A stretch of 64,000 bases of DNA from contig JAPDNP010000001.1 of NCBI GenBank assembly GCA_025989215.1, positions 310,001-374,000 on the forward strand, written 5' to 3'. The DNA is from Neisseriaceae bacterium JH1-16 (GTDB taxonomy: Bacteria; Pseudomonadota; Gammaproteobacteria; Burkholderiales; Chromobacteriaceae). Under the pieces are notes generated by a model. The model worked only from the letters and a program-made list of their open reading frames with translations, made no database searches and was not told the origin of the DNA. Within the stretch, counting starts at the first letter, position 1. Each line of letters opens with the position of its first letter. Below are positions 24,025 to 32,537 of this stretch, piece by piece. Both the position numbers and the translations under genes were made by a program.

Positions 24025-26265
24025 TCAGTAGCTGACGGTGTAGGTTACGCCGTAGGTGCGGCCACGGCCTTGATAGTAGACCGTCTGCGGGGTCACCAGG
24101 CTGCCGTAGTAGATCTCCGAGCGCTGGCTCCACAGCGTCTGATACTGCTTGTTGAACAGGTTCTGGATGCCGAAGTTCAGGGTGCCGACCGGCAGTTTCT
24201 GGCTGCCGAGCAGGTCGAAAGTTGCGTAGCCGTCCAGCTTGTTGCCCGAGGCGTCCGACAAGTCGAAGACCTGCTGACCTTGCAGGCGCACGGCGGTGTC
24301 GCCATGGGTCCAGTCGGTGTAGAGGCTGACCTTGGACGGGCTGGCGGCGGTCACGTCACGCTTGCCCCAGTGGCCCTGGTTGTCCTGCTGCTCCGACTTG
24401 ATCGCGAGGAAATTGCTGCCGACGCGCCAGTTGTCGTTGAAGGTATAGGCGACTTGGCCTTCCAGACCGTAGGTGCGGACCTTCTGGTCCAGCTCCTTGA
24501 TCAGCAGCGTGGTCTTGTCGTAGCTCAGCGACTTGTCCGACCAGGTATAGAACGGCGCCGCCTGGATCTGCCAGCCGTCACGACCGTAGCGCCAGCCGGT
24601 TTCCACTTGGTGGGTCTTGATGCCGTCGAGTGCCGAGTTGGCGACGCTGACGCCCTGAATCAGCTTGCCCGTCGACGTGTAGTTGCCCTGGCCGTACCAC
24701 TTGGCCGCATCGGGCAGTTCGAAGCCTTCCGAATAGTTGGCCCAGACCTGGCTGCCCGGCTGCAACTTGTAGACAACTCCCAGGTTCGGCAGGGTGACGT
24801 CGTAGCTCTTGCTGCCGCCCGGCACTGCATCGGCCGATTTCAGGTTGCCGTTGGCGATGTAGACCTGCTGGTTGAAGGCGACGAAGTCGTCGACCGAGTT
24901 CTTCATGTGTTGCTGACGCAGGCCAAAGTCGAGGTTCAGCTTGTCGGTGAGGCGCCATTTTGCCTGCGCAAAGGCCGAGAAACCGTCGGTTTGGACACCT
25001 GGGTAACGTCCGATCTGGCTGGTCTCATTCAGCTGCAAGCCACCGCTCTGTGCGGCGGTCTTGAAGTCGAACAGCATCTGGTTGGAGTCGAATTTTTCGC
25101 GACTGGCTTCCAGGCCGTAGCTCAGGCTGAAGGTGTTGCCCCAGTCCTTGCTCAATACGGCCTTCAGGCCGTAGAGGTCGGTGTTCTGTTGCGATGCGCC
25201 GTAGTAGAGCACGGTCGGCTTGGTAGAGGTGTTGCCCGGGAAGGGATAGAAGTCGATCTTCTCTTGGCGGGCATAGCCCTGGATGTATAGGTCCTGGCCG
25301 CCCAGTACGTTCGGGGAGAAGTAGTCGAACTGACCCATCAGCCGCTTGGTCTGCGGGGTGCGGTCGGCGTCGAAGCCGTCGCGCATCTGCAGCTGGCTCG
25401 GGTCGGACTTGCCGCCGTTCAGGACCGGGAAGGAGCCGATCAGGTTCTTGCCCATATACAGGCTGCGATCGCCGTCATAGCCCGAGTCGTAATACTGGGC
25501 CATCACGCTGAGTTTCTGGCCGCCGGACAGTTTGAAATCGAGGTTGCCCAGGAGGTCGACCGACTGGTTGTATTGCAGGTCGGTCTGGGTGATGTCGGTA
25601 AATACCTGCTTACCGTCGGCGCCGTAGGCACCGCCGTTCTTCTGGTAGGCCAGCCCTAGGCGTCCGGTGACCCAGTCGTTGCCGCCGCTGACCGATTGGG
25701 CCAGTTTCCAGTCGGCATCGTCACCGGCGTTGAAGCCGGTACGCACGCCGGCTTCGGTGGTGAAGCGGGCAGGGCCGGTCTCGCCGTGCTTGGTGATGAT
25801 ATTGATGATGCCGCCGGTGGCGCCGGCGCCGTACAGGGCGCTGGCGCCGGAGATCACTTCGATGCGCTCGATGTTGAACGGGTCGATCGAGTCGAACTGA
25901 CGGCTGAGATTGCGCGAGCTGTTCAACGATACGCCATCGATCATCACCAGCACGCTGCGGCCGCGCATGTTCTGGTCGTTATTGCTGCGGCCTTGCGAGC
26001 CGATATCGAGCCCCGGTACCAGGTTGCCGAGCGCTTCCTTCAGCGGAACGCCGGCCTTGGTCTGCTCCTGCAGCTCTTCGGCGGTGACTACCCAGGCAAC
26101 GCCGGGCAGTTCACTGATCTGAGTGGGTTTGGCGGCACCAGCCGAGACCATGACGTTGTCGAGCGTGGCGCTGTCGGCGGCGTAGGTCGGCAGGGTGGCA
26201 AAGGCGGCCAGCAAGGCCAAAGGGAGTGCGCGAAGGGTGGCAGAAGCCGGTCTGATCGAGTTCAT
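24025..26265 (-). CDS. TonB-dependent siderophore receptor
   Basis: Outer-membrane ferric-siderophore importer of 746 aa. The start at 26265 gives a signal peptide (ALPLALLAAFATLPTYA) followed by a TonB-box-like region, then a plug domain (about 40-150; RGRSVLVMIDGVSLN, IERIEVISGASALYGAGATG) and a 22-strand barrel ending in the aromatic YTVSY. Two Fur-like boxes upstream support iron control. No TonB/ExbBD or siderophore genes lie nearby. The ligand cannot be named; FepA/IrgA-like catecholate use is a guess. Confidence 0.92.
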   Translation of the reverse strand: MNSIRPASATLRALPLALLAAFATLPTYAADSATLDNVMVSAGAAKPTQISELPGVAWVVTAEELQEQTKAGVPLKEALGNLVPGLDIGSQGRSNNDQNMRGRSVLVMIDGVSLNSSRNLSRQFDSIDPFNIERIEVISGASALYGAGATGGIINIITKHGETGPARFTTEAGVRTGFNAGDDADWKLAQSVSGGNDWVTGRLGLAYQKNGGAYGADGKQVFTDITQTDLQYNQSVDLLGNLDFKLSGGQKLSVMAQYYDSGYDGDRSLYMGKNLIGSFPVLNGGKSDPSQLQMRDGFDADRTPQTKRLMGQFDYFSPNVLGGQDLYIQGYARQEKIDFYPFPGNTSTKPTVLYYGASQQNTDLYGLKAVLSKDWGNTFSLSYGLEASREKFDSNQMLFDFKTAAQSGGLQLNETSQIGRYPGVQTDGFSAFAQAKWRLTDKLNLDFGLRQQHMKNSVDDFVAFNQQVYIANGNLKSADAVPGGSKSYDVTLPNLGVVYKLQPGSQVWANYSEGFELPDAAKWYGQGNYTSTGKLIQGVSVANSALDGIKTHQVETGWRYGRDGWQIQAAPFYTWSDKSLSYDKTTLLIKELDQKVRTYGLEGQVAYTFNDNWRVGSNFLAIKSEQQDNQGHWGKRDVTAASPSKVSLYTDWTHGDTAVRLQGQQVFDLSDASGNKLDGYATFDLLGSQKLPVGTLNFGIQNLFNKQYQTLWSQRSEIYYGSLVTPQTVYYQGRGRTYGVTYTVSY

Positions 26266-26363
26266 ATTTGCAGTGATTCGGTTTGTAGTTATCAGCAACA
26301 GTCGGGTGCTTGCCTTGGGCCTATCCAGCTTCCCCACCCAGGCAAGGCGGTGCCATTTTATAT

Positions 26364-26382
26364 GCAAATGATAATCGATGCT
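26364..26382 (-). promoter_or_regulatory. Fur-box-like site 1 upstream of the TonB receptor
   Basis: GCAAATGATAATCGATGCT retains the AATGATAATC core of the Fur consensus GATAATGATAATCATTATC; the right third is diverged. It lies about 100 bases upstream of the receptor start. Confidence 0.65.
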
Positions 26383-26423
26383 ATTTAATGTTTAAAAATG
26401 ACAAACGGACCGACCAAAAATCA

Positions 26424-26442
26424 GCGTAATGAGAATCGATAT
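26424..26442 (-). promoter_or_regulatory. Fur-box-like site 2 upstream of the TonB receptor
   Basis: GCGTAATGAGAATCGATAT keeps TAATGAGAATC, a common Fur-box form. Two boxes 60 bases apart would suit tight iron repression. Confidence 0.6.
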
Positions 26443-26477
26443 TGACTTTGTGGGGAAGAACGACAAGCGAGGGCAGG

Positions 26478-26506
26478 GTTGGCCGAAGCAGGGCGCTTCG
26501 GCCAAA
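26478..26506. repeat. Inverted pair of uptake-like 10-mers after the MFS gene
   Basis: TTGGCCGAAGC (26479-26489) and GCTTCGGCCAA (26495-26505) form an 11-bp stem around AGGGC. One arm carries the exact GTTGGCCGAA (26478-26487). It follows the full-length stop of the frameshifted transporter by five bases. Confidence 0.8.
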
Positions 26507-26510
26507 AGGC

Positions 26511-27829
26511 TTACTGTTCGGTGGTGAGGCTGCTGCCGCGGGTTTCACGCAGGCCGAGTACGGCGACGAAACTCAGCAGTGCCGCGGCGGTGACATAGCC
26601 GCCGACCCAGGCGAGCCCGCCGTGAGCGACCAGCAACTGTGCCGCATAGGGGCGACCGAGGCGCCGACGATGCCGCCCAGGTTGTAGGCGATCGATGCGC
26701 CGGTATAGCGCACCCGGGTCGGGAAGATCTCCGGCAGCAGCGCCCCCATCGGGCCGAAGGTGAAGCCCATCAGGAACAGTTCGATCACCAGGAACAGCGT
26801 GACGGCACCGATCGAATGGCTGCCCAGCAGCGGGGCCATGGTGAAACCGGACAGCGCGGCGAGCAGGGTGCCCAACAGCAGTACCGGCTTGCGGCCGAAG
26901 CGGTCGCAGGCCCAGGCCGACAGCGGCGTGCCCAAGGCCATGAACAGTACCGCGAAGCACAACAGTCCCAGGAACTCCTGGCGCGAGTAGCTCATGGCAC
27001 TGGTGCCGTAGCTTAGCGAGAACACCGTCGAGATGTAGAACAGCGCGTAGCACACCACCATCGACAAGGAGCCGAGCAGCACCGGGCGCCAGTAGTGGGT
27101 GAAGGTCTCGAATAGCGGCACCTTGACGCACTGTGCCTCGTTCATCGCCTTGGCGAATACCGGGGTCTCGGTCAGCTTCAGGCGCACATACAGGCCGACA
27201 ACGACCAACAGGGCGCTGACAAGGAATGGAATGCGCCAACCCCAGCTCTTGAATTGCTCGTCGCTCAGCGCCATCGCCAGGCCGAAGAACAGGCCGTTGG
27301 CAACCAGGAAGCCGACCGAGGGGCCCAGCTGCGGGAACATGCCGAACCAGGCGCGTTTGCCGGGCGGGGCATTCTCGGTGGCCAACAGCGCGGCACCGCC
27401 CCATTCACCTCCCAGGCCGATGCCCTGGAAGAAGCGCAGGACGCACAGCAGCACCGGCGCCGCCATGCCGATGCTGGTATAGCCGGGCAAGAGGCCGATC
27501 AGCACGGTCGAGACGCCCATCACCAATAGCGAGGCAACCAGGGTGGACTTTCGGCCAACCCTGTCGCCGAAATGGCCGAACAGCGCCGAGCCGATCGGGC
27601 GTGCCAGAAAGGCGATACCGAAGGTCAGGAAGGCGCTGAGCATCTGCACCGTTTCCGACCCCTTGGGGAAGAAGGTCGGGCCGATCACCAGGGCGGCGGC
27701 GGTAGCGAAGACGTAGAAATCGTAATACTCGATCGCGGTGCCGATGAAGCTGGCGAGCGCGATACGCGCGGTGGAGTTTTCCCCTGGGCTACTCGTCTGA
27801 TTGAGCGTCAGCGGCGCATTGCTTGTCAT
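26511..27829 (-). pseudogene. MFS metabolite:H+ symporter with a C-terminal frameshift
   Basis: Major facilitator of the ProP/KgtP/shikimate group: FIGTAIEYYDFYVFATAA at the start, then RPIGSALFGHFGDRVGRKST and FFQGIGLGGEWGGA. The ATG frame loses the family pattern after GIVGASVAP (about 26650) and stops at 26573. The adjacent frame resumes with YAAQLLVAHGGLAWVGG and FVAVLGLRETRG, ending at 26511. One missing base in the C-run of GTCGCCCCTATGCG would explain it. Repaired, the protein would be about 439 aa. Either a real mutation removing the last two helices or a sequencing error. Confidence 0.85.
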
Positions 27830-28207
27830 GATGGTTCTCGTGCGGTGGCTGGATGGGGCACTGCTATTCCACCGGGCACGACTGCAGAGCCGAACCCGGG
27901 CGTCCCCGCCTGCAGACGGATGGCGCCGCAGGGCAAGGAAGCAGCGTGTAGATCAGCACGGCAGGACTGGGCGCGGGTAGCGGCAAGGGGGTCAGGCCAG
28001 GGCTGGGGCCGGGTGAGCCTTGGATTCAGTATACGAATGGAATGTCGGGTGCGGCAAGAGGCTTGCCCTATTGGCCGAGCGATCGTCGGCGCCCGGGGCG
28101 TGCCGTATAATTTCCCCTTTCCCGGAACGGTTTTGTCGTGTCCGGGTCAGATGGCGGTGTTCGGCGGCCTGAGGCCGCCAGATTGTGGAATCGAAAGGAT
28201 GACGGTT
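27830..28207. other. Intergenic region between MFS gene and cytochrome b561
   Basis: About 378 bases with no gene that I can support. A TATAAT at 28106-28111 may be the -10 of the cytochrome promoter; no matching -35 is seen. The 28145-28185 stretch has a GGCGGCCTGAGGCCGCC hairpin in the presumed leader. Confidence 0.45.
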
Positions 28208-28867
28208 ATGACGCACGGCGTGCGGGTCTGGGATGTGCCGACGCGGCTATTTCACTGGTTGCTGGTCGCAGAGTTCGCCGGCATGTGGTACAGCGGCAAG
28301 CAGGGAGGCGACCTGCTGGAATACCATATTTGGTGCGGCATCGGCGTAGCAGGATTGTTGCTGTTCCGCCTGCTGTGGGGTTTTGTCGGCAGCGAAACGG
28401 CGCGTTTCGCCAGCTTTGTGCGTGGCCCGCGCGCGATCGCACGCTACCTGAAGGGCGAACTGCCGGAGCATGAGCAGCCGGGCCACAATCCCTTGGGAGC
28501 CTTGATGGTGCTGGCGCTGCTGGCAGTGCTGCTGTTCCAGGTTGGCACCGGTCTGTTTGCCGCCGACGTCGACAGCTATTTGTATGACGGCCCGCTGGCG
28601 GCACGGGTCGATAGCAGCTTGGCCGAGACGCTGACCAGTTGGCACAAGCTGTCGTTCAATCTGCTACTGGGCCTGGTCGGCCTGCATGTGCTGGCGATCG
28701 TAGTCTATCGCTTGGTGAAGCGGCAGAACCTGGTGCGCGCCATGCTGACCGGGCGCAAGCCGCTCGGCGCGAAGGCGCCTAACTTGCATTTTGCCTCGCC
28801 AGTGCTGGCGGTGCTAATGGCCATGTTGTCGGCTGGCGGACTTTATCTATTGCTGAGCCGCGTGTGA
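28208..28867 (+). CDS. Cytochrome b561-type membrane cytochrome
   Basis: Di-haem b-type membrane protein of 219 aa with four or five hydrophobic segments. Candidate haem histidines occur in RLFHWLLV, EYHIWCG, SWHKLSFN and GLHVLAIVV. It is of the Ni/Fe-hydrogenase cytochrome b/thiosulfate reductase cytochrome b561 type, passing electrons between quinol and a periplasmic partner; no partner gene lies next to it. The start at 28208 is set by AAAGG nine bases upstream; ATG 28199 is too close to that site. Confidence 0.88.
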   Translation: MTHGVRVWDVPTRLFHWLLVAEFAGMWYSGKQGGDLLEYHIWCGIGVAGLLLFRLLWGFVGSETARFASFVRGPRAIARYLKGELPEHEQPGHNPLGALMVLALLAVLLFQVGTGLFAADVDSYLYDGPLAARVDSSLAETLTSWHKLSFNLLLGLVGLHVLAIVVYRLVKRQNLVRAMLTGRKPLGAKAPNLHFASPVLAVLMAMLSAGGLYLLLSRV

Positions 28868-28923
28868 GTTCGTATCGGTGGCGGTGATACGTTAGCCCGA
28901 TTTAACGCTGTTTGATTATGAGA

Positions 28924-28955
28924 AAGCTCTATCCTATTGGGATGGAGCTTTTTTA
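28924..28955 (+). terminator. Rho-independent terminator after cytochrome b561
   Basis: AAGCTCTATCC and GGATGGAGCTT pair (one T-G) around a short loop, followed by six T residues. Confidence 0.92.
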
Positions 28956-29332
28956 ATTTGGACGGCGTTGCTCACTATCAGTGCTGGATTTATTCGGCGC
29001 GGTGAGATTCCGGCTGCGCAAGTCGAGCTAACTTCTCGTTAGGACTATTTCCCGGGTCCAAGAGCTGTTTGCGGAATTGAGGCTTTTCATAGTCGTCGCC
29101 AATCGTCACCTTGCTTTACATAAGCATGCCCATGTTGACGGAGGTGAGTACCCTCCTAGAATTAAGCTGACTTGGCCTTTGCTTTCGACCGGAAGTATTG
29201 CCGGCTTTCCAGTCGGGGCGTGGCGGCGACCTGCCGGTCGGTGGCTTTGTTAAGTCGGGGGTATTGACTTTATGTCGTAACGATTTTCACAGTCGCAAGA
29301 CTGTTATTCGACGATCAACAAAGGTAAACGTG
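28956..29332. other. AT-richer leader region of the phasin gene
   Basis: About 377 bases without a gene, clearly lower in GC than the surrounding DNA. It holds TTGACT near 29267 as a possible -35, but no matching -10. Nothing else recognised. Confidence 0.45.
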
Positions 29333-29749
29333 ATGGAAAATCCCCAATTTGCATTTTCTCCATGGGCTGAAGCATGCCAATCGCACTATTCGAATACCTT
29401 GAAGGCATCGAACATCGGTGTTGAATGTGCGGAAAAGATATTCAATCTGCAGATAGATCTCATGAAGGAGATTATCGGTTCGACGGCGGAGGCTTTCAAA
29501 GGCTTGAATGACGTCAAAAATCCGCAAGATCTCAGCAGTTTTCACGATGCCTTGACGAAGCCAACGCTTGAAAAATCAATTGCCACTTCTAATGCTATTT
29601 GCGAGATTTTGGCCGAAACCCAGCAAAGAATCCTGGCCATTTCACTGGCGCCGATGCCGGAAGCCTGGCATCTCCATCATTACCATCCTTCGAAGAGCGA
29701 AGAGAGTGCGCTGAAGAAGAGTAGCCAGCGTGCCGCCGAGCAGTTGTAG
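29333..29749 (+). CDS. phaP: Phasin-family protein (PHA granule associated)
   Basis: Phasins coat polyhydroxyalkanoate granules. The 138-aa product fits the family in size and style: WAEACQSHYSNTLKASNIG, a central amphipathic helix (AEKIFNLQIDLMKEIIG, STAEAFKGLNDVKNPQD) and a charged tail. ATG 29333 follows AAAGG. The gene is visibly AT-richer than its neighbours and uses codons such as AAA, GAT and TTT freely. No PHA synthase or depolymerase lies in the window. The family call comes from pattern resemblance. Confidence 0.75.
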   Translation: MENPQFAFSPWAEACQSHYSNTLKASNIGVECAEKIFNLQIDLMKEIIGSTAEAFKGLNDVKNPQDLSSFHDALTKPTLEKSIATSNAICEILAETQQRILAISLAPMPEAWHLHHYHPSKSEESALKKSSQRAAEQL

Positions 29750-30043
29750 CGTCTAATCGCTGCACGATGAGGCGGGGTGAACGGTTCTCGGTGCTGTTCA
29801 CCTTTTCGTCATGTCTCTTGCCGACACCCTCGGTGCATTCGCGAGCGGGCGGTATGGCCGTAACCATTTCAGTAGTAACCACTGCCTCGGTTCAGTACGG
29901 TGACGATTGCTCGCATTGTGGCAGCGGGCCTGCCGGCACAAAGGATAGCGCCGGATGTGGGGCATCGCTATGTGCCGATCTTGATGCGATCGACTTCATT
30001 CTCTAGCCATTGTCCCGGTTTCACTGGTTGCGGTAGGCGCCTC
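29750..30043. other. Intergenic region after the phasin gene
   Basis: About 294 bases. A weak imperfect stem (GGTGAACGG...CCGTAACC) is possible near 29775, but there is no clean terminator and no supported gene. Confidence 0.35.
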
Positions 30044-30334
30044 TCAGGCTGGCGGTGACGATGCGTGTCTCTTCGGTCGGCCGAGACGCGATGTTGTACC
30101 TAGCCAGATGTCCCCCATCGCCGCAAGGAAACCGCCATGCAGCGTGCCGAAGCCGTTGCACTGCTCGGCGGTGGCCTTGGCGCAAAATTGTAGCGGCTCA
30201 CTCATCGGCTTGAAGAAGAGGCAGGCCAGGGGGCGACCGACCATCGGCCAGATAGCAAAGTCCTTGGCTAGCCCATTGCGCTGCTGGCCGGCGCCATCAT
30301 CGGCGACCTTGCTGGGCGGCGAAGTCGAGCGCAT
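30044..30334 (-). pseudogene. Truncated PaaI-like (hotdog) thioesterase
   Basis: The frame contains the hotdog thioesterase core PLQFCAKATAEQCNGFGTLHG and GFLAAMGDIWLG, in which the N-G-x-G-x-x-H-G-G segment is the active-site helix region. Sequence then loses family character (TTSRLGRPKRHAS) and stops after 96 residues, where intact relatives are about 140. Overlaps the 3' end of the upstream isomerase gene. Probably a remnant that has lost its C-terminal half. Confidence 0.6.
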
Positions 30335-30932
30335 CGTCTAGCCGGTCGTTACCCCAGAACATCTCGCCTCGAACGAAGAAGGTCGGCGCGCCGAAGATGC
30401 CGCGGGCCTTGGCGGTGTCCGTCTGTTCGCGCAGTTTGGGCTTGTTGGGCTCGGACTGGGCGGTGTCGATGAGCTGGGTGGCCGGCAGGCCGAGTTGTGC
30501 GAGGACCTCGGTCATTGTTTCAGGCGAGTCGATGTCCCGGTCCTCGGCAAAGTTCAGCGCCATGATGCGCCGGCAGTACTCGCCCAACCACGGCTGCTCG
30601 GCGCCAAGCAGGGCCACCCGTATCGGCAGCAGCGCGCGTCGCGGGAAGGTGGTCGGCTTGGTCCACGGCAGGTGGTACTTGCGGCATTGGCGCACCATGT
30701 CCTGCCACATGTAGTCGGCCTTGGCCTTCTGCTGCAAGAACGGCGAGCTGTCCCAGCCGAAGGACTTGAAGATCGGTCCTAGCAGGAACGGTCTCCAGGT
30801 CACCGTCACGCCATGTCGGGCCGCGGCGTCCTCGATCCGCATCATGCTGAGGTAGCTATAGTTGCTGCCGAAGTCGAACCAGAACTCGATGTTGCTGTCC
30901 GGCTGGCCGGCGTGCGTCCGAGGGGTTTCCAT
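30297..30932 (-). CDS. DsbA-fold 2-hydroxychromene-2-carboxylate isomerase-like protein
   Basis: Kappa-GST/DsbA-like oxidoreductase family of 211 aa. The N-terminal strand FWFDFGSNYSYLSMMRIED has serine where DsbA has CxxC, typical of the isomerase group. FLLGPIFKSFGWDSSPF and the C-terminal IFGAPTFFVRGEMFWGNDRL match the family. In naphthalene degraders these enzymes isomerise 2-hydroxychromene-2-carboxylate using glutathione; no aromatic-degradation genes are present here, so the substrate is unknown. Confidence 0.87.
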   Translation of the reverse strand: METPRTHAGQPDSNIEFWFDFGSNYSYLSMMRIEDAAARHGVTVTWRPFLLGPIFKSFGWDSSPFLQQKAKADYMWQDMVRQCRKYHLPWTKPTTFPRRALLPIRVALLGAEQPWLGEYCRRIMALNFAEDRDIDSPETMTEVLAQLGLPATQLIDTAQSEPNKPKLREQTDTAKARGIFGAPTFFVRGEMFWGNDRLDDALDFAAQQGRR

Positions 30933-31346
30933 CTTGATGTCTCCAGATATGCGAGGTGCGTTGCTCGTACACGACCAGGCTGCGGCTCTCGGTGCTTTCG
31001 TGCAGCAGCTTGACGCCTAGAAACGCCATCAGGGCTGCAGCTGGCAACAGGGGCTGGGTCAGGCAAAGCTGCGTTAGCAGCAAGGTAGATGCTTGTGTGG
31101 CGACCCACTGCGATGCAGCCCCGGGTCAGGTCGAGCGACGAAAGGCGGACGAGTGGAGCGGGCATTTCCACTCCTCATGCAGGATTCACTGAGCGGACGT
31201 TTCCAGCTTAAGCGGGGTCCTGCGCTCGGTTCAAGCTGCTGCGACGATGGAGGGACAAAGCGAAGACGCGAAAGTGCGCGAGAGGGCGGAGGCAAGGAGG
31301 GCGGCGATCACCCGCGGCGCGGGTGATCGTTTAGTGGTAGGACGGT
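30933..31346. other. Intergenic region between the isomerase and cytochrome c' genes
   Basis: About 414 bases. A minus-strand frame (31083-30856) encodes a 75-aa peptide with a hydrophobic start (LLPAAALMAFLGVKLLHES) but runs 77 bases into the isomerase gene and lacks a ribosome site, so I do not call it. A strong hairpin is at 31305-31329. Confidence 0.4.
31305..31329 (-). terminator. Hairpin downstream of the first cytochrome c' gene
   Basis: CGATCACCCGC and GCGGGTGATCG form a perfect 11-bp stem around three bases, 17 bases past the stop. No T-run, so strength is uncertain. Confidence 0.65.
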
Positions 31347-31778
31347 TTACTGCTCCGGGCCGCGGTAGCTGTCGTGGCAGGCCTTGCAGCTTTGCGCGAC
31401 GGCGCTGTAGGCGCGCTTCACGTCGGCCAGCTGGTGGCTCTGCGCGGCGACGGCCAGCGCGTCGACCTTGGTGAACAGGTCTTGCTTGTCGGCGTTGAAC
31501 TTGGCCGGTTCGCTCCAGATGGCCGGTTTTGCGCGGCTCTTGCCTTCGATGCTGCCCGGCGGGAAGTGATCGAACGGGGCGCGGGCCAGCGTCTTCAGTG
31601 CCTCGGCCTCTTTCTGGAACTGGTCCGGGCGGTACGGATCACGGCCTCGCACGACTACGCCCATGGGCTCGAAGGTGCGCAGCATGGTCTTGAAGGCGCT
31701 GACGCGGTCTTGGTAAGGGCTGGCGAAGGCAGTTGCGCTGGCGGCCAGCAAGGTACAGCAGACGAGGAAGCGTTTCAT
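31347..31778 (-). CDS. Cytochrome c' (class II c-type cytochrome)
   Basis: Periplasmic four-helix-bundle cytochrome of 143 aa including signal peptide MKRFLVCCTLLAASATAFA. The haem site CKACHDSYR is close to the C-terminus, as in cytochrome c'. These proteins bind nitric oxide and protect against nitrosative stress, which would fit a nitrate-respiring organism. A second, related gene follows upstream (31954), so the pair arose by duplication. Confidence 0.9.
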   Translation of the reverse strand: MKRFLVCCTLLAASATAFASPYQDRVSAFKTMLRTFEPMGVVVRGRDPYRPDQFQKEAEALKTLARAPFDHFPPGSIEGKSRAKPAIWSEPAKFNADKQDLFTKVDALAVAAQSHQLADVKRAYSAVAQSCKACHDSYRGPEQ

Positions 31779-31904
31779 GATCTGGGTTCTGGTTTGTTTG
31801 GTGAAGGCCGGGATGCTGTCCGAGTAGTATGCGCCTGCTTACCGTGGGAGGGCAGGCGTATGTCGCGTTTTAGGCTTCCGGTCGCGCTCTGATTGCGCGG
31901 GCAC

Positions 31905-31935
31905 CAAAAAGTTCGGCCCTGCCGAGGCAGGGCCG
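31905..31935 (-). terminator. Terminator between the two cytochrome c' genes
   Basis: CGGCCCTGCC and GGCAGGGCCG (10-bp stem), then AAC and TTTTT on the minus strand. The two paralogues are thus probably separate transcripts, or the second is made by readthrough. Confidence 0.85.
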
Positions 31936-31953
31936 TGCGGGGCCGGGGCCGGC

Positions 31954-32382
31954 TCAGTCCTGGCGGAAGCTGTCGTGGCAGGCCTTACAGGTTTTCTGGA
32001 CGGCGCCGAACTGGGCCTTGATCGCATTTAGGTCGCCGTCGTCGGCAACCTGCTTCAGCTTTGCGGTCTCGGCCTTGTGGCTGTCGATGTCTTTTTGAAA
32101 CTCGGCCGGCTTGGTCCAGATCTCCGGACGGGCATCGGTCTTGCCTTTATCGCTGCCGGCCGGGAAGTACTGCCACGGTTGCTGGGCCAGCATGTCGAGG
32201 TGGGCGGCGAGCTTGGCGAATTCGTCTTTGTTATATGGCGATTGGCCTTTGACGACTTTGCCCATCTGGCCGACGGTTTGCTTGTATTGCTTGAACACTT
32301 CCTTGCGCTCGGCCACCGGGTCGGCGGCAAAGGCCTGGCTGGTGAGTAAGGCGGTCAGGGCGAGCAGTAGCCATTTCTTCAT
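31954..32382 (-). CDS. Cytochrome c', second copy
   Basis: Paralogue of the neighbouring gene, 142 aa with signal peptide MKKWLLLALTALLTSQAFA and C-terminal haem site CKACHDSFRQD. Shared blocks (DARPEIWTKPAEF here, RAKPAIWSEPAKF there) show common descent. The start at 32382 follows GGGAG; an upstream ATG at 32433 would spoil the signal peptide. Divergent from zur, so its promoter shares the 155-bp gap that holds a Zur-like box. Confidence 0.9.
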   Translation of the reverse strand: MKKWLLLALTALLTSQAFAADPVAERKEVFKQYKQTVGQMGKVVKGQSPYNKDEFAKLAAHLDMLAQQPWQYFPAGSDKGKTDARPEIWTKPAEFQKDIDSHKAETAKLKQVADDGDLNAIKAQFGAVQKTCKACHDSFRQD

Positions 32383-32483
32383 TTGGGGTTTTCTCCCTAT
32401 TGTCATGACGGTCGATTTGGCGAAGATTAACACACCCTTATTTGGCTGATTGTGTGAGAAATGTTAATGCTTGTTAATTTACG

Positions 32484-32500
32484 ATGTTATACAGTAACAT
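32484..32500. promoter_or_regulatory. Zur-box-like palindrome
   Basis: ATGTTA-TACAG-TAACAT is a 17-base dyad resembling the Zur consensus (TGTTATA-N-TATAACA). It overlaps a -10-like TATACA and lies 37 bases before the zur ATG, suited to autorepression of the zinc operon. Confidence 0.75.
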
Positions 32501-32537
32501 GTAGCCTGTTTGAACATATTCCCGATTGCGCAATCCC

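Noticed and set aside
30856-31083. 75-aa minus-strand frame with a hydrophobic N-terminus
   Set aside because: No ribosome site and it extends 77 bases into the isomerase gene.
32401-32530. Fur box in the cytochrome c'-zur gap
   Set aside because: The palindrome ATGTTA-TACAG-TAACAT fits Zur better, and the adjacent operon is zinc-specific.
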